From: Anaeromyxobacter dehalogenans 2CP-1
GTDB taxonomy: Bacteria; Myxococcota; Myxococcia; Myxococcales; Anaeromyxobacteraceae
Length of the DNA: 64,000 bases
Direction of reading: 5' to 3'
Assembly (NCBI RefSeq): GCF_000022145.1
Contig: NC_011891.1
Coordinates: forward strand, 1,178,001-1,242,000
Shown: positions 19,143-29,319 of the stretch, piece by piece
Layout of the letters: every line of letters starts with the position of its first letter
Position numbering within the stretch: position 1 is the stretch's first letter
Made by a program: the position numbers and the translations under genes
The notes under the pieces: generated by a model
Seen by the model: only the letters and a program-made list of their open reading frames with translations
What the model was told of the DNA's origin: nothing
Database searches by the model: none

Positions 19143-19514
19143 CTACGGCGCGGGCTCGTACTCCTCGATCGGCCGCACCTCGCACTCCCCCTCGAACCCG
19201 GGCCAGTGCTTCCGGTGGAGCTCCATGAACTCCGTCGCGACGGCCAGCGCCTCGGCGCGCGTCGCGGTCTTCAGGACGGCCCAGCCGCCGATGACCTCCT
19301 TCGCCTCGGAGAACGGGCCGTCGGTCACGGCGAGCTTGCCGTTCGCCAGCCGGATCCGGAACCCTTCCTTGCTGGGCAGCAGGCCGCCCGTGTCCACGAG
19401 CACGCCGTCCTTGAACGAGCGCTCGACGAACTGCCCCATGGCCTGCATGAGCGCGGGCGGCGGCAGCGTGGCGCGGTACGACTCGGAGCTTCGCATGAAC
19501 GTCAGGTACTTCAT
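19143..19514 (-). CDS. YCII-related (YciI/DGPF-like) protein
   Basis: A 123-aa protein of the YCII-related (DGPF) family: MKYLTFMRSSE at the start, GVLVDTGGLLPSKEG, and the defining VTDGPFSEAKEVIGGWAVL. The family adopts a ferredoxin-like fold; its function is mostly unknown, and in actinobacteria and myxobacteria the genes often lie beside sigma factors. ATG at 19514 has GGAGGTG 7 nt upstream, which decides the start over the longer reading to 19847. No sigma-factor gene is adjacent here. Confidence 0.9.
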   Translation of the reverse strand: MKYLTFMRSSESYRATLPPPALMQAMGQFVERSFKDGVLVDTGGLLPSKEGFRIRLANGKLAVTDGPFSEAKEVIGGWAVLKTATRAEALAVATEFMELHRKHWPGFEGECEVRPIEEYEPAP

Positions 19515-19711
19515 GGCAGGCACCTCCGGTGGTTTGGCCTGGCGACGAACGAGCCCGGGCCGGATCGACATGACGCCCCGCGAAGGCGCGATCCAGGTCC
19601 CGAGGCGTTTGCGGCCCTTGCGGGGCGGCGCTCGCGGCGGAGCAGGGTGTAGGGTCCGGGCGCCCGTCCGGAGCGGGTTCCACGCGCCGGGCCGGGCCGA
19701 GGAGGCCGCGC

Positions 19712-20611
19712 GTGACGATCGACCCGCCGAGCCCATCGGACCTCGAAGCCTTCGAGGAGGGCCGCGAGCCGCTGCGCGTGACGCGCCTCGAGGCGCACGC
19801 GCGGCGGGCCGGCCCCGCGACGCGGCGGGCCGGCGGCGGGTTCGCACACGCCTACGCCGTCGTGGTGCTGCTCACCGCGGGACGCTCGCGGGTCGAGCAC
19901 GCGGGCGCGCTCGAGCTGCGGCCCGGCGACGTCCACGTCATCCCGCCCGGCGACGCGCACTCGCGGGCGCACTTCGAGGACGCCGAGGGGTACGGGCTCG
20001 CCTTCTGGCCGGAGGAGTCCGGCCACTCGCTGCGGCTGTTCTCGCAGGTGCGCGGCGGCTGCCACCCGGTGCTCCGGCCGCCGCCGGCGCGGCGCCGGCG
20101 GATCGAGCGGTGGCTGCGGGCCATCGAGGAGGAGGCCTCGAGCCGGGACGAGGGGCGCGACGAGGCGCTCGCCGCGCTGCTCCGCCTCGTCCTGCTCGAG
20201 CTGGTCCGCGCCAGCGCGGCCACGCTGCACCCCCGGACCGAGGGATCGAGCCTGGCGCGCCGGGCGCTCGCGTTCGTGGAGGGGAGCGCGCTCCGCCCGC
20301 TGTCGCTGTCCGACGTGGCGCGGGCGGTGGGGCGGACGCCGGCGCACGTCGCCACCGTGGTGCGGAGCGAGACCGGGCGGACCGTGGGGGAGTGGATCCT
20401 CGCGCAGCGCATGGCCGAGGCCCGCCTTCGCCTGCGCGCCACCGGCGGATCCGTGGAGGCGATCGCGGGGCAGGTGGGCTACGCCGACGTGACGCACTTC
20501 ATCCGCCAGTTCCGCCGCGTGCACGGCCGGACGCCGGCGCAGTGGCGGCGCGTACAGGGCCTGGCGCCCGCCCGCCGGCCGCGGCCCCGGCGCCGCGCCG
20601 TCCCGGACTGA
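19712..20611 (+). CDS. AraC-family transcriptional regulator with cupin domain
   Basis: A 299-aa regulator starting at GTG 19712. Residues about 30-110 form an AraC-type cupin ligand-binding domain (LELRPGDVHVIPPGDAHS). Residues about 185-285 carry two HTH units: LSLSDVARAVGRTPAHVATVVRSETGRT and VEAIAGQVGYADVTHFIRQFRRVHGRTPAQWRR, the latter the AraC signature. The effector and targets are unknown. It is convergent with the 164-aa hypothetical gene and divergent from the YCII gene across about 200 bp. Confidence 0.92.
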   Translation: MTIDPPSPSDLEAFEEGREPLRVTRLEAHARRAGPATRRAGGGFAHAYAVVVLLTAGRSRVEHAGALELRPGDVHVIPPGDAHSRAHFEDAEGYGLAFWPEESGHSLRLFSQVRGGCHPVLRPPPARRRRIERWLRAIEEEASSRDEGRDEALAALLRLVLLELVRASAATLHPRTEGSSLARRALAFVEGSALRPLSLSDVARAVGRTPAHVATVVRSETGRTVGEWILAQRMAEARLRLRATGGSVEAIAGQVGYADVTHFIRQFRRVHGRTPAQWRRVQGLAPARRPRPRRRAVPD

Positions 20612-20632
20612 CCGGCGCCCGACCGGCGCGCG

Positions 20633-21127
20633 TCAGGACGTCGCGTCCCCGCCCGCCACGGCCAGGAAGGCCGCGTACGCGTCGCGGTACCAGGGGCGGA
20701 GCGCCTCCGGCGGGATGCCGCGCCTCCGCAGGCTCGCGTGGAACCGCTCCAGCTCCGCGAGGTCCTCCGGAGATCCCGGGTTCGGTGCGCGATCGGCGAG
20801 GCCCCGCTTCGCGGACAGGCGCGCGCTCACCGCGACGTCGATCTCGGCGCGCGTCGGTGGCGTGCCGTCCTCGTGATCCGGGAGCCACCAGCACGGCCGC
20901 GCCTGCACGAGGGAGAGGTACAGCCCCCGCGCCGCCTGCTCGAGCGTGGGCTCCCCGCCGTCGGCGCCCTCGGCCTGCCACCACGCGCGCGTCGCCGGGC
21001 TGTGCTGCTGCGTGGCGAGCAGCGCGTCGTAGTCGGCCCGCGAGAACCACGGGTACAGCCGCGCCAGGTCCGGCTCGTCCGAGCGCGCGGCGCTGGCTGT
21101 CGGGTCCCCGGCTGCGGCCTCGGTCAT
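20633..21127 (-). CDS. Hypothetical protein, 164 aa
   Basis: No family is recognised with certainty. The product is a soluble, acidic protein, rich in Ala and Trp, with YPWFSRADYDALLATQQHSPATRAWW near the N-terminus and RPWYRDAYAAFLA near the C-terminus; the two halves bracket a central region with conserved-looking WWLPDHEDG. There is no signal peptide or membrane segment. ATG at 21127 begins MTEAAAGD; longer readings on the same frame run into a low-complexity stretch. It ends 21 bp from the convergent AraC gene. Good codon bias supports a real gene. Confidence 0.6.
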   Translation of the reverse strand: MTEAAAGDPTASAARSDEPDLARLYPWFSRADYDALLATQQHSPATRAWWQAEGADGGEPTLEQAARGLYLSLVQARPCWWLPDHEDGTPPTRAEIDVAVSARLSAKRGLADRAPNPGSPEDLAELERFHASLRRRGIPPEALRPWYRDAYAAFLAVAGGDATS

Positions 21128-21278
21128 CCCGTCCCCCGCCCCCGAGCTTAGGGTGCGGAGGCCGGGCGAGGCCAGATCCTCGTCGCCGGGTCGCGTCGAG
21201 CGCCGGCGACCGGCCGTGCGCGCCCGCGCCGCGCCCCCGGATGGGCGCGGCATCGTGGCAGGGCGTCCGCGCCGCCCA

Positions 21279-21822
21279 TCAGTACGGGTGGTCCCCCTTC
21301 ACGAGGCCGAAGGGCGACGGCGGCGCGAACACGCCGTCGACGGTGGTCCCGCCGTTGTGGATGCCGGGAAGATGGGCTGCATGCTCTGCGGAAGCCGAAC
21401 GCCGGCTGGGTGAGCGCGTCGAGCCGAGCGCGATCCTCGGCGGTGAGCTCGACGTTCAGCGACGAGAGGTTGTCCTCGAGCTGCTCCCACCGGCGCGCGC
21501 CGATGATGGTCGAGGTCACACCGGGCCGCTGCCGCACCCAGGCCAGCGCCACGCGTGCCACGGTCGAGTCGTGCGCCCGGGCGACGGCCTCGAGCGCGTC
21601 CACCACGGCGTAGGTCCGCTCGTTCAGGACCCCCTCGATGAACGCGGCCCTGCCCGCCTGCACCTGGCCGGCGTTGCGCCGCGTGTACTTGCCGCTCAGC
21701 ACGCCGCTCTTGAGCGGCGACCAGGGGGTGATCCCGAGGCCGAGCTCGAGCGCCATCGGCACCAGCTCCTGCTCCACGGTGCGCTCGAGCAGCGAGTACT
21801 CGATCTGCAGCCCGATGAACGC
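21279..21822 (-). pseudogene. Aldo/keto reductase, C-terminal half only, two frameshifts
   Basis: The minus strand encodes the second half of an aldo/keto reductase: IGLQIEYSLLERTVEQELVPMALELGLGITPWSPL with the conserved pre-NADP region, then VTSTIIGARRWEQLEDNL, the NADP-phosphate-binding signature. The first half, including the catalytic Tyr/Lys/His, is absent; homology stops abruptly near 21820, where marR homology begins on the other strand. Near the C-terminus one C appears missing after TTC (around 21385) and another around 21361; reading across both gives LTQPAFGF-PQSMQPIFPA-IHNGG and a natural stop at 21279. Gene loss is clear; whether the two single-base changes are decay or sequencing error cannot be told. 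Confidence 0.85.
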
Positions 21823-22183
21823 TCACGCGTCGGTGATCACCGCCGCGGCGCCCGGCATCGCGGCGATCGGGCTCGAGCCGAAGGAGCTGTTCGTCCTCGG
21901 TGAGGTGGAGCAGCACCCGTATCCGGCGGAGCGCGCGGCCACCCCGTGCATGCCGAAGCCCAGCGTGACCGTGTACGTGAAGCGGCTCGAGGCCGCCGCC
22001 CTCCTGCGCCGGGAGATCGACTCCGCCGACCTGCGGCGGCACCGGCTGGTGGTGACGCCGGCCGGGCGCAAGGCCTCGGCCCAGGGCAAGGCGCTGCTCT
22101 CCCGGGCGTACAGCGATCGGCTGGGGCGGCTCGGCGCGGCGGAGCAGGCGAGCCTCCTCGCCCTCCTCGAGAAGATGAGCTGA
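21815..22183 (+). pseudogene. MarR-family regulator, 5' truncated
   Basis: From about 21822 the plus strand encodes the end of a MarR-type winged-helix regulator: GLEPKELFVLGEVEQHPYPAERA, VTVYVKRLEAAALLRREID as recognition helix region, RRHRLVVTPAGRKASAQGKALL as the wing, and a final AEQASLLALLEKM. The N-terminal dimerisation helix is missing. An ATG at 21815 would give a 122-aa truncated product, but it derives from the antisense of the adjoining aldo/keto reductase remnant and has no ribosome-binding site. A single deletion that removed both 5' ends of a divergent pair explains the structure. Confidence 0.8.
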
Positions 22184-22294
22184 GGCGCCTCGCCGGCACC
22201 GGAGGGTGTGCCATGGATGCTGAAGCGGTGGACGAGCTGGAGGCCTCGCTGCGCCGGCGCGACCCGAGTGCTTCCAGGGCGCCGACGCCCGCCG

Positions 22295-22960
22295 TCAGCG
22301 CCGCGCCCCCGGAGGCTGCGGCGCCTCGAAGTGGCGCGTCTCCTGGCCCACCTCCACCTCGCCGTAGCGCAGCCGCCCCGCCCGCTCGTAGACGTGCAGC
22401 ACCGCGCCGGGCGCGGTCTGCTGCGTCTCGACCCGCCGGAACGCGAGCGGAAGGGTGCCGTCGCCGAACAGCCGCTTGCCCGTGCCGAGCACGACCGGGA
22501 ACTGCCAGATGCGCAGCGCGTCCACGAGGTCATGGCGGAGCAGGGTCTGCAGCAGGTCGAAGCTGCCGTGCACCTGGAGCTCCCCGCCGTCATTCGCCTT
22601 CAGCCTCGCGACCTCCCCCGCCACGTCGTCGCCCAGCAGGTGCGAGTCGTGCCAGCGCAGCTCGGTGAGCGTCCGCGACGCCACGTACTTCGGCCGGCCG
22701 TTGAGCGCCGCCGCCGCCTCGTCGGCCGGGTCGGTCGCGTTCGGCCAGGAGGCGGCGAACATCTCGTAGGTCTTGCGTCCCAGCACGAAGGCGCCGGCGC
22801 GCTTCGTCCACTCGGCCATGAGCCGGCCGAACGTCTCGTCGAAGTACGGCACCAGCCAGCCGCCGTGCTGGAACCCGCCGTCTCGATCCTCGTCCGGACC
22901 GCCCGGTGCCTGGACCACGCCGTCCAGCGTCGTGAACGCGCCCACGATCAGCTTTCGCAT
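22295..22960 (-). CDS. Dihydrofolate reductase-fold (RibD C-terminal) family protein
   Basis: A 221-aa protein of the RibD C-terminal/DHFR-like family, common next to AraC, YCII and similar genes in soil bacteria. It begins MRKLIVGAFTTLDGVVQAPGGPDED, and contains VLGRKTYEMFAASWP, the NADPH-region strand DGGELQVHGSFDLLQTLL, and the PVVLGTGKRLFGDG motif near the end. The physiological substrate is unknown; the fold binds NADPH. ATG at 22960 has AAGGAG about 9 nt upstream. Confidence 0.9.
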   Translation of the reverse strand: MRKLIVGAFTTLDGVVQAPGGPDEDRDGGFQHGGWLVPYFDETFGRLMAEWTKRAGAFVLGRKTYEMFAASWPNATDPADEAAAALNGRPKYVASRTLTELRWHDSHLLGDDVAGEVARLKANDGGELQVHGSFDLLQTLLRHDLVDALRIWQFPVVLGTGKRLFGDGTLPLAFRRVETQQTAPGAVLHVYERAGRLRYGEVEVGQETRHFEAPQPPGARR

Positions 22961-23097
22961 GGTCCCGCTCCTTTCGAGGTCGAGGCTCCATAGCCGGGCC
23001 GCGGACGCGGTGCACCGACCGCTGACGCTGGATACCCGGAGCGGTAGGTCCGCCGCCGGGGTGGACGACCCTGCACCGCGCGTGATGTGCTGGGGAC

Positions 23098-23520
23098 ATG
23101 CCCAGGCTGCTCCTCCCCGCGCTGGCGCTCGCCCTCGCGTGCTCCCACTCGGCCTCGTCCCCCGCGCCTTCCTCCCCGGCACCGCGTTGCGACCTCGAGG
23201 CAGCCGCGGCGATCCCGGCCGGCGTCGACATCCGCTGGCGCGAGGCTGGCGACGAGCCGCCGAGGGTGACGCCCGACCTGTGCTTCCTGAGGGCCTTCCG
23301 GATACCGTCCGGCCTTCGCGGGCCGCGCGATTGGATCGTCCAGTTCGCGGTCCTGGCCGACGGCCGGCTCGCGGGGTTCCAGATGCTCACGGACGGCATC
23401 GAGCCGGAGCTCGCCTGCGCGGTGTGGCGATCGTTGACCGGATGCCGCTGGACCCCCGGCCGCGATGCGGCGGGCCGCCCGACCGCGTTCTGGGTCAAGA
23501 TTCCGATGCGAATCCGCTGA
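23098..23520 (+). CDS. Small lipoprotein, TonB/energy-transducer-like C-terminal half, function unknown
   Basis: A 140-aa predicted lipoprotein: hydrophobic signal MPRLLLPALALALAC with the lipid-accepting Cys at 15, then a Ser/Pro-rich spacer. The mature part carries four Cys residues (CDLE, LCFLR, LACAVW, TGCRW), perhaps two disulfides, and the pattern WIVQFAVLADGRLAGFQMLTDG ... LACAVWRSLTGCRWTPG that weakly recalls the C-terminal fold of TonB-like proteins. That comparison is only suggestive. It is convergent with the HNH endonuclease gene 18 bp away. Confidence 0.6.
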   Translation: MPRLLLPALALALACSHSASSPAPSSPAPRCDLEAAAAIPAGVDIRWREAGDEPPRVTPDLCFLRAFRIPSGLRGPRDWIVQFAVLADGRLAGFQMLTDGIEPELACAVWRSLTGCRWTPGRDAAGRPTAFWVKIPMRIR

Positions 23521-23538
23521 TGGCCTTCGCAGGCCCGC

Positions 23539-25215
23539 TCACCCCTCCGCCATCCCGCGGAATGGCGCGCCGTCGAGCAGCCAGGTGAGCCCGTCCGGCG
23601 CGCGCCCGAAGACGGTCAGGTGGCCGCCGTGGACGCAGCGGAGGTGGTGGAAGGCGCAGAGCGCCACCTGGTTCTCCGCCTCGTCCCCGCCGCCGTGCGA
23701 GCGGAACAGCACGTGGTGCGCGTGGGCCGCGCGGTGGCTGCAGCCCGGGACCTGGCACCAGCCCAGGTCGCGCTCCCGCACGCGCTGCGCGCGGCTCGGC
23801 GAGCGCTTCAGCACGTCCCCCCACTGCCCCAGGAAGTGCGCGCCCAGGATGGCGAGGCACGATCCGGCCGGCACGAGCCGTCCCACGCGCTTCCGGACCG
23901 TCTCGAGCGCGGCCGCGAGGAGCACCGCCACCCGGCGGGGCAGCGGGACCGAGACCTTCCGCTGCGCACGCAGCTGCCGCTCCCGCTCGCCGTCGACCGC
24001 GCGCCGGAGCGCCACGCAGGTCATCGCCTTCGCCCGCGGGATCCAGGACGCGATCTCGTCCTCGGGAAGCCGCGCCAGGATCCGGCGCCGCTCGTAGGAG
24101 ACCTTCTGCCGCCGCGCCTCGCGGAGCCCGGCCGACCGCGCCAGCCGCTCCTCGTGCTCGGCGCGCTGCTCCACCGCGCGCGGCGGCAAGCGCAGCCGCT
24201 CCTCCACGTAGTGGCGGAACGTGGCGAATCCCAGGCGCAGGTGCATGCCGCTCCGGCGGATCGCGTACGCGCAGTCGCCGATGACGTCCTCCAGGGTGGA
24301 GCGCGCCGCCGCGAGCTCGCGCAGCGTCCGGTCGATCTCCTGCGCCGACGCGCCCTCGTCGAAGCGCACGTCCGGCGCCGGCCAGTCCTCCACCGGCGGG
24401 AGCAGCGGCCAGCGCTCCGGCTCGGCCTCGAGCGCCGCGCGGCGCGACCGCTCGCCCGCCGGCGACAGTCGCAGCTCCGGCCCCAGTGGGCGAGCCCCGT
24501 CGTGATCCCCGTCCGTCGAGAACTCCGCCAGGTACTCCTGCGCCAGCGCCTCCAGCCGCTCGGACCGGGTCGAGCCCGGCATGTTCCGCCCCGCGGCCTC
24601 GAGCGCGGCGTCCACGACGAGCCGCTCGTGCTCGGGCAGCTGCGTGCGCAGCGTCACCCAGGCGTCGTCGCCGTCCTCGAGGCCGGCGTCCTCCGGGCCG
24701 GCGCGCCCCGCCCGCCTGACCCCGTCCTCCAGCTCCCGCACCGTCTGCCGCGCCGCGCGCTCCACCCAGAACGCCTCCGCGTCGCCGGTCGCCACCGCGA
24801 GCACCGTCTCCGCCGCGCGGAGCCCCACCCGCCCCGACCGCAGCGCCTCGCGCAGCCGCGGGCGTGCGGGCAGCTCCGTCCCCAGCCGCGCCAGGCCCTC
24901 CGCCGCGCGCTTCCCGATCCCGAGGACCTCGCGCGCGTAGTCGTCGAGGTGGAACCCGAGGGACGCGAGCCGCTGGCCGCGGCGGAGCGCCGCCAGCCCC
25001 TCGGCGACGGCGAGGTCGATCGCGCCGCGCCCCCGCGACGCCCGCGCCAGCACTCGCTCGAGCTCGTCGGCCTCCGGCTCGCCACCCCGGAACCAGCGGT
25101 CCAGGTCCGCGCGACTGAACGGAACCAGCTCGCGAAGCGGCAGGGACGCGCGCTCCGCCGCGGCGGTGCCCGGCAGGTCCGCGGCCCCGAGGCCAGCGAA
25201 GGGAGCGGCGTCCAT
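23539..25215 (-). CDS. HNH endonuclease, DUF222-like
   Basis: A 558-aa protein with an HNH nuclease motif close to the C-terminus: CQVPGCSHRAAHAHHVLFRSHGGGDE then ENQVALCAFHH, with the usual metal-binding His and Asn residues and paired Cys. The rest is a long helical region (FSRADLDRWFRGGEPEADE onward) rich in Arg and Ala, like the DUF222 or MSMEG-type proteins present in many copies in high-GC genomes. These are often associated with mobile elements but may be resident. ATG at 25215 begins MDAAPFAGLG. No partner gene is adjacent, so a restriction system is not indicated. Confidence 0.85.
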   Translation of the reverse strand: MDAAPFAGLGAADLPGTAAAERASLPLRELVPFSRADLDRWFRGGEPEADELERVLARASRGRGAIDLAVAEGLAALRRGQRLASLGFHLDDYAREVLGIGKRAAEGLARLGTELPARPRLREALRSGRVGLRAAETVLAVATGDAEAFWVERAARQTVRELEDGVRRAGRAGPEDAGLEDGDDAWVTLRTQLPEHERLVVDAALEAAGRNMPGSTRSERLEALAQEYLAEFSTDGDHDGARPLGPELRLSPAGERSRRAALEAEPERWPLLPPVEDWPAPDVRFDEGASAQEIDRTLRELAAARSTLEDVIGDCAYAIRRSGMHLRLGFATFRHYVEERLRLPPRAVEQRAEHEERLARSAGLREARRQKVSYERRRILARLPEDEIASWIPRAKAMTCVALRRAVDGERERQLRAQRKVSVPLPRRVAVLLAAALETVRKRVGRLVPAGSCLAILGAHFLGQWGDVLKRSPSRAQRVRERDLGWCQVPGCSHRAAHAHHVLFRSHGGGDEAENQVALCAFHHLRCVHGGHLTVFGRAPDGLTWLLDGAPFRGMAEG

Positions 25216-25340
25216 GCGCGAATCGTCGCACGCGCGTCTGACACTGCCCGTGAACCCAGGTGGAGCGTGCCTCCTCGAACAGGCGCAACAGCGGGCGCGA
25301 CGGGTGCGGCAGGGGTGCGTGAGGACGCCCCCGGCCCCCC

Positions 25341-27101
25341 TCACATCGAGATCGAGCCCTTCCGGAACTCGCTCCGGCGCAGGTGGACGTTGATGCAGAC
25401 CGGCCGGCCGGCGCGCGCCGCCTCCCGCGCGCGGTCGAGGGTCTCGTCGATCCCGGCGTCCTCGGTCAGCAGCAGCCCGACGCCGCCGTAGCCCTCGGCG
25501 ACGCGGTGGTAGTCGCAGCGCGAGAGCACCGTCCCGACGTCGTCGCCCAGCATGTCCACCTGCTCCCGCGCGATCTGCTGCCACGAGCCGTCGTTGCCGA
25601 TCACGGCGATGGGCGCGAGGCCGTGGCGCGCGAACGTGTCGAACTCGGCGAGGCTGTAGGCGCACGAGCCGTCGCCGTAGAGCAGCCACACCTCGCGCCC
25701 GGGCCGGGCGAGCGCGGCCGCGGTCGCGAACCCGCCGCCGACGCCGAGCGTCCCGAAGACGCCCGGGTCGAGCCAGGCGAGCGGCGCGCGCGGGCGGAGC
25801 GTGTAGGCGGCCGTCGCGACGAAGTCACCGCCGTCCACCACCAGCGCCGCGTCCTCGGCCATCTTCTCCTCGAGCCGGAGCAGGAAGCGCAGCGGGTTGA
25901 CGAGCTCGCCGGTCGCCTCCGCGCCGGCGGCGATCTCGCGGTCCCGCGCGGCCTCGCGCTCGCGGAGCGCGCCGAACCAGGCGTCCCGTGCCTGCGGCTT
26001 GCCCGCCTTCGCGGCCAGCGCCACCAGGAGCTCCCCGGGGTGCATCTCCACCGCGACGTCGGGGCTGCGGTTCTTGCGGAGCTCGGCCGCGGAGAGGTTC
26101 GCCGCCGCGATGAACGCGCCGCGCCCGAAGCCGCGGCCGTAGCCGAGGCGGAAGTCGAACGGGAACCCGGCCACGACGACGACGTCCGCCTCCTTGAGCG
26201 CGCGCCCGCGCGCGTGGCGGAACTGGAGGGCGTCGCGCCGGCCGAGCAGGCCGCGCGCCATGCCGCCGAGGTAGACCGGCACGCCGAGCGCGCGCACCGC
26301 GGCGGCGAGGCGTTCAGGGTCCTCGCAGCCCGCCAGCGCCTGGCTGCCGAGGATCAGCACCGGACGCTCCGCGCGCGAGAGCCGCTCGGCGATCCGCTCG
26401 ACGCGTCCCGACGTGCCTCGCCGCAGGTCGATCCGCTCCGCGATCCGCGCCGGGAGGTCCTCGAGCGAGGGCAGCGCGGGCGCCCGGAACTGCCGCGCGA
26501 GGTGCGCCTCCAGGTAGAGCCGCAGCGCCGTGCCGGCGACGCCGCTCACCCGGTCGGCGCCCGACTCGCGCCGGTACAGGTCGCGGACGAGCGCCTCGTC
26601 GTAGAGCAGGTCCACCGGGACCTCGACGAACACCGGCCCCGGCACGCCGCCGCGCGCCAGCGCGAGCGCGCGCTCGAGCGTGGGGCGCAGCCCGCCGACG
26701 GTGGTGACGCGCGTGGCCCACTTGGCGATGGGGCGCATGAGGGCGAGCTGGTCGATGTCCTGCAGCGCGCCGCGGCCGCGGAGCAGCGTCGCGGTCGCGC
26801 CGCCGAGGAGCACCACCGGCGACTGCGCGAGCCGCGCGTTCTCGAGCGCGGTGACGGCGTTCGTGACGCCGGGGCCCGCCGTGACCGCGGCCACGCCGGG
26901 CCGGCCGGTGAGGCGCGCCATGGCGTCGGCCGCGAACACCGCGTTCGCCTCGTCGCGCGCGTCCACCACGCGAAGCCCGCGCCGCTTGCACTCCACGAGG
27001 ATGGGCGAGATGTGGCCGCCGCACAGCGTGAAGAGGTGGCCCACACCGGCGCGCTGCAGCGCCGCCGCGATCACCGCGCCTCCGTTCGTGGCCTCCGCCA
27101 T
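25341..27101 (-). CDS. Thiamine-diphosphate-dependent enzyme, acetolactate synthase-like
   Basis: A 586-aa enzyme with the three domains of the pyruvate-oxidase/acetolactate-synthase family. The N-terminal pyrimidine domain contains the catalytic Glu in [25 protein letters not shown] and [16 protein letters not shown]; the central domain carries [13 protein letters not shown]; the C-terminal ThDP site is [19 protein letters not shown] with NDGSW about 27 residues later. The sequence recalls animal ILVBL/2-hydroxyacyl-CoA-lyase-like members more than anabolic IlvB, and no ilvN is nearby. The substrate is therefore uncertain. ATG at 27101 gives [15 protein letters not shown], a normal start. 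Confidence 0.85.
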   Translation of the reverse strand: MAEATNGGAVIAAALQRAGVGHLFTLCGGHISPILVECKRRGLRVVDARDEANAVFAADAMARLTGRPGVAAVTAGPGVTNAVTALENARLAQSPVVLLGGATATLLRGRGALQDIDQLALMRPIAKWATRVTTVGGLRPTLERALALARGGVPGPVFVEVPVDLLYDEALVRDLYRRESGADRVSGVAGTALRLYLEAHLARQFRAPALPSLEDLPARIAERIDLRRGTSGRVERIAERLSRAERPVLILGSQALAGCEDPERLAAAVRALGVPVYLGGMARGLLGRRDALQFRHARGRALKEADVVVVAGFPFDFRLGYGRGFGRGAFIAAANLSAAELRKNRSPDVAVEMHPGELLVALAAKAGKPQARDAWFGALREREAARDREIAAGAEATGELVNPLRFLLRLEEKMAEDAALVVDGGDFVATAAYTLRPRAPLAWLDPGVFGTLGVGGGFATAAALARPGREVWLLYGDGSCAYSLAEFDTFARHGLAPIAVIGNDGSWQQIAREQVDMLGDDVGTVLSRCDYHRVAEGYGGVGLLLTEDAGIDETLDRAREAARAGRPVCINVHLRRSEFRKGSISM

Positions 27102-27246
27102 GGATCCTCCGGGCCGCGGGCGCCGCGGCGTCCACCTTCTCGCTGCGGACGCTACCATCCGGGCGGGACGAGCGGTGGGCCCGCGACGGGGCCGGGGGTC
27201 GAGACGTGCACGTGCGCCGGGCTCCGCGCGCGGCGCCCCCGGCCGC

Positions 27247-29319
27247 TCAGAGGCTGGGCACGCGGGCCGCCGCCGGTCCGGCGCGCGCGCTCCAGCGGCG
27301 CGGCACCGGCAGCACGGCCCGCCATGCCGGCCGGTCGCGGGCGCCCCACGCGTGCTTGTAGGGCTCGGGGCCGCGGAGGAAGTCCAGCTCCCGGGCGCCC
27401 TCGGCGATGGCCGACGCGGCCGCGTGCGCGACGATCACGGCGCCCGGGCTCGCGGCGCGGTGCGCGGGGTCGAAGCCGCCGACGTAGTAGTAGGCGCGGT
27501 CACCATCGACGAAGCCGTGGAACGCCGCCGCGGGGCGGCCGCCGACCCACAGCACGTGCAGCCGCAGCAGCCCGCGCGCGAGCAGGCCGCGCGCAGCCTC
27601 GAGGTGGAAGCGGCGGATCGCGTCGCCCGCGAGCACGCCGCGCTCCCCGCGCGCGCCCCAGCGCGCCGCGTGCAGCGAGAACAGCGCCTCGAGGTGGCGT
27701 TCGAGATCCCCGGGGCCCGCCGTGGTGAAGGTCGCCCCGGCGCGCGCGAGGCGGCGCCGGCCATACCGCACGTTCTCCGCGAGGCGCGGCGCGAGGCTCC
27801 GGTCGAGCGCGTCCGGATCCGCCGGGAGCGCCAGCACCGGGCAGACGCCGTCGGGCGCCGCCGCGCCGGCGCCTCGCCACTGTCCCAGCGCAGCCCGCAG
27901 CGGGGACCGGTCAGGGAGGTGCTCGAGGAGCAGCGCGTCCGCGCCCGCCGCGGCGCCCAGCAGCGCGCCGACGAGCGCCGCGCCGTCCGGACCGTCGCCG
28001 GGGTCCACCACCGCGTCCTGGTAGTCGGAGAGACCGGACCCGAGCAGCGTGACCATCCGCCGGCCTGCGTCCTCGTACTGCACGAGCGGAGCGAGCGCGA
28101 CCAGCCGCCCGGCGCGGCGGGCCACGACCGCCCGCGGGCTCGCGACCCCGAACGCACGGCACCAGGGCAGCAGCCACTCGGGCCGCTGGAACGGCGTGGC
28201 CGCGGCGCGATCGCACAGCGCGGACCACTCGCCGCGCAGCGCCTCCAGCGCCCCGGCGCCGGCCACCGTCTCGAGCCGCGTCGCGCGGGGCCGCGGGCGC
28301 CGCGCGAGCCGCTCGACGAGCGCCACCCATCTCCCACCGCTCACCGCCGCCGAGAACCGGCGCTCGGCCGCGGCCCGGCAGTCGGCGGCCGACAGGCGCG
28401 CGGCGTCGCGCATGGCCGGTCCGAGCTCGTCGTCCCGGTCCACCAGGAACCCGGTGCGCCCGTCCTCGACGATCTCCGGCAGCGCGCCGATCCGCCGCGC
28501 CACCACCGGCGTGCCCGAGGCGAGCGCCTCCATGGCCACGAGCGACGAGGTCTCCGGCGCCAGGCTCGGGACGACCACGCACCGCGCCGCGCGGAGCAGG
28601 AGGGCCTTCTCGGCGCGGCCGACGGGGCCGAGCAGGCGCCGGTCGCGATCGAGGAGCGGCTTCACCTCCTCCTCCAGGTAGCGGAGGTGCTCGGGGTACG
28701 GGAACGCGATCCCGCCGACGAGCAGCGGCAGCCCGGCCGCGCGCGCGGCCGCGAGGGCCGGCGCGACGCCCTTCTCCGGGCAGATCCGCGCCAGCACCAG
28801 CGCGAACGCGCCGCGGTCGCCGCCCGGCCGGTAGGCGTCGAGCGGGACGCCGTTCGGGATCACCTCGTGCGCGCGGACGCCCTCGGGCAGCGCGCGCGCC
28901 TGCGACTCCGAGACGCACACGAGCGGCGCGCCGGCCCGGAGCGCCGCCTCGGGATAACAGGCGGGGTGGAGGTGGAGCGCGACCACCGGCGGCGGGCCCA
29001 CCGGGAGCATCGCCCCGAAGCCGAGGCCGTGCAGGTGGACGAGATCGACCCGCTCCGCGGCGAGCGCGCGCTGGACCGCGTCGCGGTGCACCTGCTCGGC
29101 GCGCGCGCGAGCGCCGGCGTCGAACGGGCCGGGCGGCGCCTCCGTCGCGACGAGCCGCCCGGCGACGTCGGAGCCGCGCGGCGCGACCACGATCGAGCGG
29201 TGGCCGCGGCGCGCGAGCGCGCCGGCGACGAGCGCCAGCACCTGCTCGGCACCGCCGATCGCGTCGGGGCCGACCGGCGGCGCGAGCGCATACGAGACCC
29301 CGAGGATCGTCAGCGCCAC
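27247..29319 (-). CDS. Family-4 glycosyltransferase fused to BioF2/FemAB-like GNAT acyltransferase
   Basis: A 690-aa two-enzyme chain starting at GTG 29319. Residues 1-350 are a GT-B glycosyltransferase: [57 protein letters not shown] and the donor-site motif [31 protein letters not shown]. Residues about 360-690 are a CelD/BioF2-type acyltransferase: [17 protein letters not shown] at its start, [13 protein letters not shown], and [15 protein letters not shown] near the end. The two parts are in one frame with no internal stop. It overlaps the deacetylase gene by 10 nt. Joint action on a sugar (deacetylate, glycosylate, acylate) in a cell-surface glycan or glycolipid is inferred from the fusion and neighbour. 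Confidence 0.85.
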   Translation of the reverse strand: MALTILGVSYALAPPVGPDAIGGAEQVLALVAGALARRGHRSIVVAPRGSDVAGRLVATEAPPGPFDAGARARAEQVHRDAVQRALAAERVDLVHLHGLGFGAMLPVGPPPVVALHLHPACYPEAALRAGAPLVCVSESQARALPEGVRAHEVIPNGVPLDAYRPGGDRGAFALVLARICPEKGVAPALAAARAAGLPLLVGGIAFPYPEHLRYLEEEVKPLLDRDRRLLGPVGRAEKALLLRAARCVVVPSLAPETSSLVAMEALASGTPVVARRIGALPEIVEDGRTGFLVDRDDELGPAMRDAARLSAADCRAAAERRFSAAVSGGRWVALVERLARRPRPRATRLETVAGAGALEALRGEWSALCDRAAATPFQRPEWLLPWCRAFGVASPRAVVARRAGRLVALAPLVQYEDAGRRMVTLLGSGLSDYQDAVVDPGDGPDGAALVGALLGAAAGADALLLEHLPDRSPLRAALGQWRGAGAAAPDGVCPVLALPADPDALDRSLAPRLAENVRYGRRRLARAGATFTTAGPGDLERHLEALFSLHAARWGARGERGVLAGDAIRRFHLEAARGLLARGLLRLHVLWVGGRPAAAFHGFVDGDRAYYYVGGFDPAHRAASPGAVIVAHAAASAIAEGARELDFLRGPEPYKHAWGARDRPAWRAVLPVPRRWSARAGPAAARVPSL

